From Heliomarina sp018223035 (GTDB taxonomy: Bacteria; Pseudomonadota; Alphaproteobacteria; Rhodobacterales; Rhodobacteraceae), in assembly GCA_018223035.1 (NCBI GenBank), contig JAAEZD010000019.1:37234-101233 (forward strand): DNA of 64,000 nt, written 5' to 3'. The stretch's first letter is position 1; each line of letters begins with the position of its first letter. A program made the position numbers and the translations under genes. Positions 1 to 7,866 of this stretch are shown here, in pieces. Below the pieces are notes generated by a model. The model saw only the letters and a list, made by a program, of their open reading frames with translations, was not told the DNA's origin and searched no databases.

Positions 1-1
1 T

Positions 2-703
2 ATTGACAATGCCTTCACAGCCGGCGCCACAGACTATGTCACCAAGCCTTTCGACATCACGGAACTGAAATTCCGCATCAAAAGCGCCGAAGACAGGCTG
101 ATCGCCACCGACGGCGCGGCAAAGAAGATTTTTGCCGTTAGCCGCAACGACATCCCGCAGGAACCGGTCAAGGTCTCCCTGAACGAACCTGTCACGATCA
201 TGGATGTGGACGGGGTCATCGACTATTTCGCGTTCGAAAACTACATCACGCAGCTCTCGCGTGGCTCGCTCTTCGGCTCGACCGTCTTTGCCTTCTCTAT
301 CCGCCGGATCGAGCAGCTCTATCGCGAAAGCACACCTTTCGGGTTTGAATGCCTGATCACCGATACGTCAGAGGCGATCTCGGATTGCCTCAAGCCGCAG
401 CAATTCCTGATCGCTTATGCCGGGAATGGCACTTTTGTCTGCGTTGTCGAAAACGGTTACCGCCCGGATCTGAACAACCTGACCGATGCGATCAACCTCC
501 AGATCCACCAGATGGATTTGCATTTCTGCGATGGCCGAAAGCTTGATTTCCGGGTCTGCCCGGGTGAGGCGCACCGCCTGATCTGGCGTGCCGGTCGCAA
601 TGCGATCGACGCGGTTATCGATGCCCATGCCAGCGCCGAGGAAGAAGCGCTGCGCCGCGAGAAAGCACAAGAAAGCTACTGGCTGGCTGAACGGGCAGGC
701 TGA
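2..703 (+). CDS. Response regulator with degenerate GGDEF-like output domain (5' end outside window)
   Basis: The frame is open from the first base of the window, so the gene starts upstream. The first ~30 residues are the end of a receiver domain (AGATDYVTKPF, with the conserved Lys of the YVTKPF block), then a linker, then a ~150-residue alternating strand/helix domain resembling GGDEF. Where an active diguanylate cyclase has GGDEF, this protein reads AGNGTF (about residues 140-145 of the visible part). It should therefore not make c-di-GMP and more likely acts as a phosphorylation-dependent binding or scaffold output (inference). An internal ATG at 200 would remove the receiver domain and is not the true start. 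The stop is one base before the HPt gene, suggesting coupled translation and a shared phosphorelay. Confidence 0.75.
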   Translation: MDNAFTAGATDYVTKPFDITELKFRIKSAEDRLIATDGAAKKIFAVSRNDIPQEPVKVSLNEPVTIMDVDGVIDYFAFENYITQLSRGSLFGSTVFAFSIRRIEQLYRESTPFGFECLITDTSEAISDCLKPQQFLIAYAGNGTFVCVVENGYRPDLNNLTDAINLQIHQMDLHFCDGRKLDFRVCPGEAHRLIWRAGRNAIDAVIDAHASAEEEALRREKAQESYWLAERAG

Positions 704-704
704 A

Positions 705-1061
705 ATGATGGATGAACAGATGATCCCGGGAATCGGCCGCATCCGCGCACGTTTCCTCGACATGCTTCCCGACCGCCTCAACGAGCTTGAGGAATTCTTT
801 GCCGAGATGGACGAAGACTCGCTCGATATGGAAGCGCTCGACCAGAGCCAGGGCATCCTGCACAAGATCGCGGGTACGGCCGGAACGCTCGGCCTTCAGG
901 AACTGGGCGACATGGCCCGCACCTGTGAAAACAATATCGTCGGCCTAATGAAAAAAGGGACACCCGATCTTGAGCAGGTGTTCATCGACCTGGGCCGCTT
1001 TTTCGCTATAGCCGAAGAAGCGCTCGAAGATTGGCCGGTGGCGCAGGCGAAATACGCCTGA
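705..1061 (+). CDS. Histidine phosphotransfer (HPt) domain protein
   Basis: A 118-residue helical protein with the HPt signature ILHKIAGTAGTLGL, where His53 is the predicted phospho-acceptor. It would relay phosphate between a histidine kinase and a receiver domain in the cytoplasm. The ATG at 705 follows the stop of the REC/GGDEF-like gene by one base, so the two are almost certainly co-transcribed. An in-frame extension upstream to 588 only reads through the preceding gene. Likely partners are the upstream receiver protein, or the response regulator and kinases on the opposite strand at 1.1-6.3 kb (inference from neighbourhood). Confidence 0.85.
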   Translation: MMDEQMIPGIGRIRARFLDMLPDRLNELEEFFAEMDEDSLDMEALDQSQGILHKIAGTAGTLGLQELGDMARTCENNIVGLMKKGTPDLEQVFIDLGRFFAIAEEALEDWPVAQAKYA

Positions 1062-1076
1062 TCCCGCCCCCAAACG

Positions 1077-1110
1077 AAAAAGGCGCGCCAGTTAAACGGC
1101 GCGCCTTTTT
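1077..1110. terminator. Bidirectional intrinsic terminator
   Basis: An 8-bp perfect stem GGCGCGCC (1082-1089 and 1098-1105) with loop AGTTAAAC is preceded by AAAAA and followed by TTTTT. It therefore works on both strands. It sits between the convergent HPt gene and response regulator. Confidence 0.9.
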
Positions 1111-1128
1111 CGCTGGACTGAAATTCCG

Positions 1129-1497
1129 TCAGCCGCGAAGCGCCGCCATGATCTGATCGCCAAGGGTGATCGGATCAAAGGGTTTCACCACGACCGTCAA
1201 AGCCGACTGCGCCTTCAATTCCTCGATCTCCGAAGGTTGCGCCCGCGCGGTCATGAAGATGGCAGGCGTGTCCTGTAAGCCCTCGATCTTGCGCAGATGC
1301 TGCAAGGTCGTCGGACCACTCATGCCCGGCATCATCACGTCCAGAAGAAGCACTTCGGGTTTGAACTCGGGTGCCCGTTCGATGGCTTCCTCGCCCGACG
1401 GGCATTGAATGATCTCGAACTGTCCCGAAAACTCCAACGCCATCTTGGCAACTTCCCGGATATCCTCGTCGTCTTCGACATGCATTAATCTAAGCAT
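1129..1497 (-). CDS. Single-domain response regulator (CheY-like)
   Basis: A 122-residue stand-alone receiver domain. The acidic pocket is Asp9/Asp10, the phospho-acceptor is Asp53 in LLLDVMMPGMSG, the conserved Thr is in FMTAR (about residue 83), and Lys105 lies in VVVKPFD. No output domain follows. Its ATG is two bases after the stop of the PAS histidine kinase upstream, so that kinase is the obvious cognate partner. A single-domain regulator of this kind usually passes phosphate to an HPt or acts by protein-protein contact, and the HPt gene is convergent just across the terminator. Confidence 0.9.
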   Translation of the reverse strand: MLRLMHVEDDEDIREVAKMALEFSGQFEIIQCPSGEEAIERAPEFKPEVLLLDVMMPGMSGPTTLQHLRKIEGLQDTPAIFMTARAQPSEIEELKAQSALTVVVKPFDPITLGDQIMAALRG

Positions 1498-1499
1498 CG

Positions 1500-2996
1500 T
1501 TAAGCGCCTTCCACCTGCTTATCCCCGTCCCGTTCATCGGCCTCGTAGATCGAGCCGACTTCGACCAGCGGGAATTCAACAAAAAACGTCGAGCCTTCGC
1601 CTAGTCGGCTGACGAAATCGATCGACCCGTTTTGCTCGTCCATGATCGCACGGGCAATGTTTAGCCCAAGCCCCGTGCTCGCAACTCCGCGGCGTGACCC
1701 CGAGGCCGCCTGCGTGAACCGCTCGAAAATACTGGCCTGCGCGGCCTCGTCGATCCCTTCGCCAAAATCGCGTACGCTGATCCGCATCCGGTCATTGACC
1801 CGCTTCATCGCCACTTCGACACGGCCGCCCGGAGGCGAGAACTTGGCCGCGTTGGACAAGAGGTTCGTCAGAACCTGCAGCGTCCGCCCGAAATCAAAAC
1901 TGGCCGTCGCATCGCGGTCCGCTTCCATCAAGGAAACCGATACATCGAAACGGTTGGCAAATTGTTCATTCGCGGCGATCGCTTCCTCGACCACCACGAC
2001 CAGCGGCATGACCTGCATGTCGAAATCCATCTGGCCAGCGGCGATCTTCTCGATATCGAGGATGTCGTTGATGATCATCACCAGCCGGTCCGCGTTGCGA
2101 TAGGCGATGCTCAGCATGCCGCGCGCTTTCTCCGGCAACTCACCGGCCGCGTTCGACAGCAACAGCCCCATGGCGCCCTTGATCGACGTCATCGGCGTGC
2201 GCAGCTCATGGCTGATCGTGGCAAGCAATTCCGCACGCACGCGCTCAATCTCGGCCTGTTCGGTCTTGTCCCGAAGAATGGCGACAATGATGCGTTTCCC
2301 TGCGGGCGCCTTGTATAACTGCAGCCTCAGCTCATAGGGAACATTAAACAGGACGGTATCGTAATGGACCTGGTCCGTCTTGCCGTCGAGCAGCGGCGCA
2401 ATGCGCTGCACAAAACCATCGAAATCCTGCTCGCTGAACACCTTGCGCAGGTTCCAGTTTTCATAGCCTGACTCGTTCGTCTTGGCACGCCGCATCGCTG
2501 CTTCGTTCATATAGGTGAACGAAAACGTATCTGAATCGATCATGTAGACTTCATCAGACAGCTTGTGCAGCGTTGTCGTAAGATCGTTGTGGTGATCCGC
2601 AAGCTTGCTTTCCGAGATGTCGCTCCGGATCGAAATCGCGCCAACCAGCTCACCCTCGGGGTCGCGACGCGGAACAATGGTCGCCTGCGTCCACATCACC
2701 GATCCGTCCTTGCGCAACAGACGCATCTCGCCCGTCCAGGCCTGACCGTCATTGATCTTGTCGCGAATCTCAAAGGCCTTCGGCCTGTCACGCTCGTGAT
2801 AAAGCGAGCTTGCCGATTGGCCGATCAGGTCTGAACTCGAAAACCCGGTAGCCGATAAAAGGCAGTCATTTACTTCGATGATCTTCGCTTGCAAATCGGT
2901 GATCTGGATCATCGCATGCTGGTCCAAAGCCGCAATATCCATCAACATTTTTGATGTGTACGATGAGTTTTCGTGATTCGCATGCATGCGCTTCAT
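1500..2996 (-). CDS. PAS-domain sensor histidine kinase
   Basis: 498 residues with no membrane segment, so probably cytoplasmic. Order: PAS domain (about 17-128, ending in a PAC-like RKDGSVMWTQ block), a second PAS-like region (about 135-245), HisKA with the H-box SHELRTP (His263), then HATPase_c with an N-box (NLLSNAAKF, 378-386), a G1 box (DFGEGI, about 410) and a G2 box (TGLGLN, about 441-446). All catalytic boxes look intact. The start ATG overlaps the stop of the small membrane protein upstream by 4 nt (ATGA), and the response regulator follows by two bases, giving a compact three-gene signalling operon. Confidence 0.9.
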   Translation of the reverse strand: MKRMHANHENSSYTSKMLMDIAALDQHAMIQITDLQAKIIEVNDCLLSATGFSSSDLIGQSASSLYHERDRPKAFEIRDKINDGQAWTGEMRLLRKDGSVMWTQATIVPRRDPEGELVGAISIRSDISESKLADHHNDLTTTLHKLSDEVYMIDSDTFSFTYMNEAAMRRAKTNESGYENWNLRKVFSEQDFDGFVQRIAPLLDGKTDQVHYDTVLFNVPYELRLQLYKAPAGKRIIVAILRDKTEQAEIERVRAELLATISHELRTPMTSIKGAMGLLLSNAAGELPEKARGMLSIAYRNADRLVMIINDILDIEKIAAGQMDFDMQVMPLVVVVEEAIAANEQFANRFDVSVSLMEADRDATASFDFGRTLQVLTNLLSNAAKFSPPGGRVEVAMKRVNDRMRISVRDFGEGIDEAAQASIFERFTQAASGSRRGVASTGLGLNIARAIMDEQNGSIDFVSRLGEGSTFFVEFPLVEVGSIYEADERDGDKQVEGA

Positions 2997-3148
2997 ATGC
3001 TCACTAAAAGGATAGCCGTAAACACGCTACCCGTTTCTTTGCTCCAAAATTTAGCCTCCGGTGCAAATGCGCCGCTGCCTGCAAGGATAAACAGGGCAGC
3101 AGCCAGAATGGCGGCGCCTTGTCCGGGGACGAACTTGGAAAAGTTCAT
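2993..3148 (-). CDS. Small hydrophobic protein coupled to the PAS kinase
   Basis: A 51-residue product starting at the ATG at 3148, which has an AGGA-type ribosome site a few bases upstream. It has one clear hydrophobic segment (about residues 11-28) and a second short hydrophobic C-terminus, so it is probably membrane-associated. Its TGA overlaps the kinase ATG as ATGA, the arrangement used elsewhere in this window for true operon pairs. A longer in-frame start at 3223 exists, but it adds a charged N-terminus and has no obvious ribosome site. No family is recognised. It could be a small membrane partner of the kinase, or a leader whose translation feeds the kinase. Confidence 0.45.
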   Translation of the reverse strand: MNFSKFVPGQGAAILAAALFILAGSGAFAPEAKFWSKETGSVFTAILLVSI

Positions 3149-3382
3149 ATGATTCCTGCCCCTGTCCGCTGCGGCGGCCGGTGATTTCTTCACCGTCACT
3201 TTCTTATGCTCGGAGACCAACAAACCAAATATAACCGATCAATTGTCTTTGAGCCGGACTACCCGACCAAGAGCGCAATTTGGGGTCCAGATAATGTCAA
3301 AAATTGGAAATGTTCAAAAACAATCCAATAAAACCTGACGGCCGGAGATTACAAAAGTTGCGCTCCCTTACTCAAATATTTC

Positions 3383-6256
3383 CTAACCATTCGCTGCCGT
3401 AGAGGCAAGCGCACCGTTATCATTTTGAGAATCTCTCAGATAGCGTGGCATTGTGAACCAGAAAACCGTCTCTTCGCCAAGCTCGCTGTCATAGCCGATC
3501 TCGCCGCCCATGTGGTTGATCATCCGCTTGCAGATACTCAACCCAAGACCCGTCCCTCCCTTTTCGCGGGTGTCTGTGCTATCGACCTGCGAAAACGGCT
3601 GGAAGATCTTGGTACGGAAGGAATCCGGCACGCCGCGGCCTCGGTTGCGCACTGAAAACAGCACGTCTTCGCCCCGGACCTCGCCCTTTACGTAAACCGT
3701 GCCTTTGCTCTCCGAAAACTTGCACGCATTTGAAATGAGGTTATCAAAGACCTGCGCGATCCGCGCGGTATCGGTCCAGATGGTGCAGTCCTCTTCCGGC
3801 GGGTCGAATTGCAGGGTAACGCCCAGATTGTCCGCATAGCAAAGCATCTGGCTCTCGGCATCCTTCATGACCTCCGAAACCATTTCTTCGGAAAAATTGA
3901 AAGTCATCCGACCGGATTCAATCTGCTCCATGTCAAGAATATCGCTGACGAGCCCGATCAGCCGTTCCGCGTTGGACTGCGCCATGTCCAAAAGTCGTTT
4001 GGCCGGCGGGGCGATGTATTCCGCGGTCGATGCCTCAAGCAATCCCAAGGCCCCGCGGATTGCCGTCAACGGCGTGCGCAGCTCGTGGCTCACCGTCGCG
4101 ACGAACTCGCTCTTGATCTTTTCCACATGCTTCTTCTCGGTGATGTCACCGATTTGCATGATATAGATTTCCTCGTCGATCTGGTCGTCATGTGTCCAGC
4201 CAACATCGACCATCCCCCAGAACCTCGACCCGTCCTTACGGATGATCTGGCATTCCGTTTCAAAGGAATGCGCGCCGATGGCCTTCAGACGCGCGACCTC
4301 CGGAATGATCCGCTCGGAATCCTCGCGCGAAATCAGGTGCACGAAATTGCGCCCACCCTCCATCTCGTCCTTCTTGTAGCCGACCATCTGACAGAGCGCT
4401 TCGTTCACCATCGTGAAATGGCCATTCACATCAATCACCGCGTTGCCGATAGGCGCGCTGGAAAAGATCAGCCGGAACCTTTCCTCGCTGCTGCGTAGCG
4501 ATGCCTGCGCAAGAAGCTCCTCGGTCACGTCGGTCTGCGCCCCGACAAGCCGCATCGCCCGTCCGTTGACATCGCGATCAACCACGGCCGCGTCCGACCG
4601 CATCCAACGCCAGCTCCCTTCAGGGGTCTTCAGCCGGTAGAGTGACAGCGACCGGTCAGTCTCACCCTTGATACAGGCCTGATCAGAGGCCAGCAGCGCG
4701 GGCAGATCGTCGGGATGAACCCGGGACATGAAATGCTCCTGCAGAGATTCATTTGAGATCCCGTCATCGATCTGCATCAGCCGTCGCCAGCTTGCCGAGA
4801 CCGCGGATTTCCCGGTTTCGAGATTAATGTCGAATACACCAATCTCTGCCCCGCGCAGCGCCAGATCCCAGCGCCGTTCGGTTTCCGCCACCTGTTCATG
4901 CGCGCGTTCAAGCGCGGTGATGTCGCGCAGGATGAATGTCGTACGATCAGCGCCTTCAGCGGTTTTCCAGTGCCTCTTGCCAACGCCCAGTATCCGCGCG
5001 CCATTTTCGACCGGAACATTCTGGATCTCGTCCGCTTCCGGCACGGTTTCGAGTTCGGGGACGACATCCACCATCTTGGCACCGGACACCTCGGCCCGGG
5101 ATTTCCCGATGATCTTATAAGCGATCTCGTTGCAGCGGATCACGCGATGGTCGCCATCGATGGTAACAAAACCGACAACGGCATTCTCGATGATCGCCCG
5201 GTTTTCCTCTTCGCGGGTCTTCAGTGCATGAGTCTTCTCGATGACCTGCTGCGTAATCACCTGTTCCCGCCGCGAGATCGTCCACAGGAGGAAGCCGATA
5301 AGCGAAGTAAGCACCAGACCCGCCAACAGGATAATCAGATCGAAATGGTCGGTCTGGGTCGCCTCGTAATTCTGGCTGCTCGACCATTCTATCGTCCACG
5401 TCCGGCCAAAGGCCTCGATGCGCTTGACCTCCCGGAACCTTGCCGCCTCCCGGTCGAACCCCTCGGGGGCTGAGTCATAGATCAGATGCTCCGGCGCCAC
5501 GACAGAGCTCTCGAAAACGCGGAACTCGAACTCGTGATGTTCAAGGCTCGTCAGACCGGAAAGAAAATTCTCCCCGATGAACGGCATATAGACCCAGCCG
5601 CGAAACGCGGCACGCCGCTGGTCCTGCGTGTTCGTTTCCAGATCCGGCCAGTATAGCGGCATCAGCAACAGGAACCCCGGCTTGCCGATCCCATCCTGCA
5701 CCAGCTGCAGGCTCGGCGTCAGCAGGGGCGTCCCTGTATCCCGGGCGATCACCGCCGTTCTGCTGCGGGTTTCGTCGAAATTCAGATCAAGTCCGATGGC
5801 ATCCGAATTCTCGTCCTGCGGTTCGATATACTTGACGATGAAAAGCGGATCGGCCCCCGTGTCCGGATGGACCTGCAGGTTCGGCTGCCCATGCGCCGCC
5901 GCCTCGGCGATGAACGCATCGAGATCTTCGCGAGCCACCTGCTCGATGTAACCAAGGCCCAGAATACCCGGCAGGTAGTTCCGGATCGACATCTCGGACA
6001 TAAAGCGTCGCAGGTCGTCCCGTTCGACCGTTTGTGAGCCGGAAAACAACCCTGCAAGCCCGGCAAGCGCCGAACGGCATGAATTCATCCGGTTCTGCAA
6101 TGCATCCCGATGATAGGCCGTGATCGCGGCGAAATCTTCCCTCGCTCCAAAGCTCCGCTGATCCGACACAAAGCGATAAACCCCAAGCGTCGTCAGAACA
6201 CAGACGATCAGGATGCCGACATTCGCCGTTCGTGTATCCAATCTCAATCTGAACAA
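3383..6256 (-). CDS. CHASE-domain membrane histidine kinase with three PAS domains
   Basis: 957 residues. An N-terminal membrane helix (about 13-30) is followed by a ~270-residue periplasmic region of CHASE type, with LPGILGLGYIE near 95-104. A second membrane helix lies at about 306-327. Three PAS domains follow (about 350-450, 460-580 and 590-710), then HisKA with SHELRTP (His724), and HATPase with an N-box (ISNACKF, about 841-847) and GTGLGLS (901-907). No receiver domain is attached. CHASE domains sense small extracellular ligands, but the ligand here is unknown. It is transcribed toward the small protein/PAS kinase unit but separated from it by ~235 bp, so it is probably its own unit. 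Confidence 0.9.
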   Translation of the reverse strand: MFRLRLDTRTANVGILIVCVLTTLGVYRFVSDQRSFGAREDFAAITAYHRDALQNRMNSCRSALAGLAGLFSGSQTVERDDLRRFMSEMSIRNYLPGILGLGYIEQVAREDLDAFIAEAAAHGQPNLQVHPDTGADPLFIVKYIEPQDENSDAIGLDLNFDETRSRTAVIARDTGTPLLTPSLQLVQDGIGKPGFLLLMPLYWPDLETNTQDQRRAAFRGWVYMPFIGENFLSGLTSLEHHEFEFRVFESSVVAPEHLIYDSAPEGFDREAARFREVKRIEAFGRTWTIEWSSSQNYEATQTDHFDLIILLAGLVLTSLIGFLLWTISRREQVITQQVIEKTHALKTREEENRAIIENAVVGFVTIDGDHRVIRCNEIAYKIIGKSRAEVSGAKMVDVVPELETVPEADEIQNVPVENGARILGVGKRHWKTAEGADRTTFILRDITALERAHEQVAETERRWDLALRGAEIGVFDINLETGKSAVSASWRRLMQIDDGISNESLQEHFMSRVHPDDLPALLASDQACIKGETDRSLSLYRLKTPEGSWRWMRSDAAVVDRDVNGRAMRLVGAQTDVTEELLAQASLRSSEERFRLIFSSAPIGNAVIDVNGHFTMVNEALCQMVGYKKDEMEGGRNFVHLISREDSERIIPEVARLKAIGAHSFETECQIIRKDGSRFWGMVDVGWTHDDQIDEEIYIMQIGDITEKKHVEKIKSEFVATVSHELRTPLTAIRGALGLLEASTAEYIAPPAKRLLDMAQSNAERLIGLVSDILDMEQIESGRMTFNFSEEMVSEVMKDAESQMLCYADNLGVTLQFDPPEEDCTIWTDTARIAQVFDNLISNACKFSESKGTVYVKGEVRGEDVLFSVRNRGRGVPDSFRTKIFQPFSQVDSTDTREKGGTGLGLSICKRMINHMGGEIGYDSELGEETVFWFTMPRYLRDSQNDNGALASTAANG

Positions 6257-6381
6257 CCTCGAAATCCGCGAAAATAGCGCCGGGAAAAGGACTTAATCTT
6301 CGTTATATAAACCCCACCTCGTGAAGACGCAAAATCCTTTCCCCCATCAGTGTGACATTCCCATCGCACGCTAAAGGCTTT

Positions 6382-7671
6382 TTAAAGGCGCTCCAGCCCG
6401 CACCAGTTCGCGATGAACAGCGCGGTGGCCTGGGTCACACGCCGCAGACTTTCCAGGTCGACCCGCTCGTTGAAACCGTGGATCGCCTCGGAAGCCGGAC
6501 CGTAGACCAATGCAGGCGTATCCGCGTAAAGGCCAAAAAACCGGGCATCGGTTGTTGCGGTCAGCGGCACCTGTTTCAATGCCGTCCCATTCACCCCGTC
6601 ATGCGCGGCCTCAAGCGCGCTGATCGCGCGTTTCGCCTTGTCGCTGCCATCGTCGCCCAGCGCATATCCCTCGGCATGGAAGCCGTGATAGATCACATCC
6701 GGCAAGCTGTTGCGAAGAAATGCGTTTTTCTGCGCGGCCTCACGAATGACCGTCTCGATCTCGGTCTTACAACTTTCGATATCCTGACCGGGAAAGATTC
6801 CCATCCGCAGGTCCAGTACGCACCAGGCAGGCACCGAACTCGCCCAGTCGCCGCCTTGGATCTTGCCGATGTTCAGGTTCAGCGGATGGTGGACATGCTC
6901 GTAGGCGCCATGCCGGTGCTCGGCCCCGTTCCAGCGTTCCTCCATCTCGCGCAGGGCGGCGATGATCGGAATCGCCGCTTCGATGGCATTGGCACCCTCG
7001 CCCGCATAAGCCGCATGGGTCGGCATGCCCCGCAGATGCACCTGAAACCAGATCACCCCAAGCTGCGCGCAGGCCAGCATTTCGTCGAATGGTTCGGGGA
7101 TAAGCGCCGCATCCGCCCGATAGCCCCTTTGCAGGCAGGCCAGCGCGCCGTTTCCGGTACATTCCTCTTCGACCACCGATTGAAAGAAAACGTCCCCCGC
7201 CGGTCCCATTCCGCAATCACGCAGCGCATCGAGCGCGAAAAGGTTCGACGCGATCCCCGCCTTCATGTCCCCGGCGCCGCGCCCATACATCCATCCGTCG
7301 TCGATGCGTGGCTCGAAAGGCGGCGTATCCCACATGTCGAGCGGCCCCTCGGGCACCACGTCCACATGCCCGTTCAGAATCAGCGAGGCACCGCCCGAAC
7401 TGGCCCGCCGTGTGCCCACGACGTTTACCGCATCCTCGTAATTCCCGATCACCGGGGAAAACCCCGGCATGTCGCGGATATCCTCGACCTTCACTTGCCA
7501 GCGGTCGACCTCATAGCCGCGCGTCTCCAACTCGCCCGCAATGAAATCCTGTGCGCTCTGCTCATTGCCGCGCGTCGACGGGTGCGAGGTCAGTTCCGCC
7601 AGAAACGCGACCTCCTCGTCGAAAAGCGCATCCACCGCCTTCATGATCCGGGTCTTGTCCGCCGCTTCCAT
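6382..7671 (-). CDS. M20 family metallo-deacylase (ArgE/DapE-like)
   Basis: 429 residues, the usual size for this family. Zinc ligands and catalytic residues fit the M20 pattern: His102 and Asp104 in GHVDVVP, Asp135 in GRGAGDMKAG, the Glu pair in VVEEECTG (about 168-170), Glu192 in IPEPFD, and a C-terminal His in SEAIHGFNERV. The lid/dimerisation domain lies in the middle. It hydrolyses an N-acyl or amide bond in a cytoplasmic amino-acid-like substrate, but the specific substrate cannot be read from the sequence. It is divergent from polA across a 195-bp intergenic region and not clearly in an operon with the kinase downstream. Confidence 0.85.
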   Translation of the reverse strand: MEAADKTRIMKAVDALFDEEVAFLAELTSHPSTRGNEQSAQDFIAGELETRGYEVDRWQVKVEDIRDMPGFSPVIGNYEDAVNVVGTRRASSGGASLILNGHVDVVPEGPLDMWDTPPFEPRIDDGWMYGRGAGDMKAGIASNLFALDALRDCGMGPAGDVFFQSVVEEECTGNGALACLQRGYRADAALIPEPFDEMLACAQLGVIWFQVHLRGMPTHAAYAGEGANAIEAAIPIIAALREMEERWNGAEHRHGAYEHVHHPLNLNIGKIQGGDWASSVPAWCVLDLRMGIFPGQDIESCKTEIETVIREAAQKNAFLRNSLPDVIYHGFHAEGYALGDDGSDKAKRAISALEAAHDGVNGTALKQVPLTATTDARFFGLYADTPALVYGPASEAIHGFNERVDLESLRRVTQATALFIANWCGLERL

Positions 7672-7866
7672 CTTTGCCTCCCGCGCGTTGCCTTACCCGG
7701 ACAAGTGACCGCGTCCCGCGCGCCGGCACAAGCCCCCAAGGCAAGGCTCCGGCTAGCGTGTGACGCGAACACCCCCGGCAAGCCGTCGAAATGCGCAAGA
7801 TCAGCGATTGCCCCTCGCGCGCCGATACGGGATAACTCGGCCAATGACCGACCAAAGGGGGCCAAA

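Noticed and set aside
6352..7866. N-terminal half of a 1254-codon open frame leading into polA
   Set aside because: It lies opposite the M20 deacylase, shows no domain, and polA has a clear GTG start with ribosome site at 7867.
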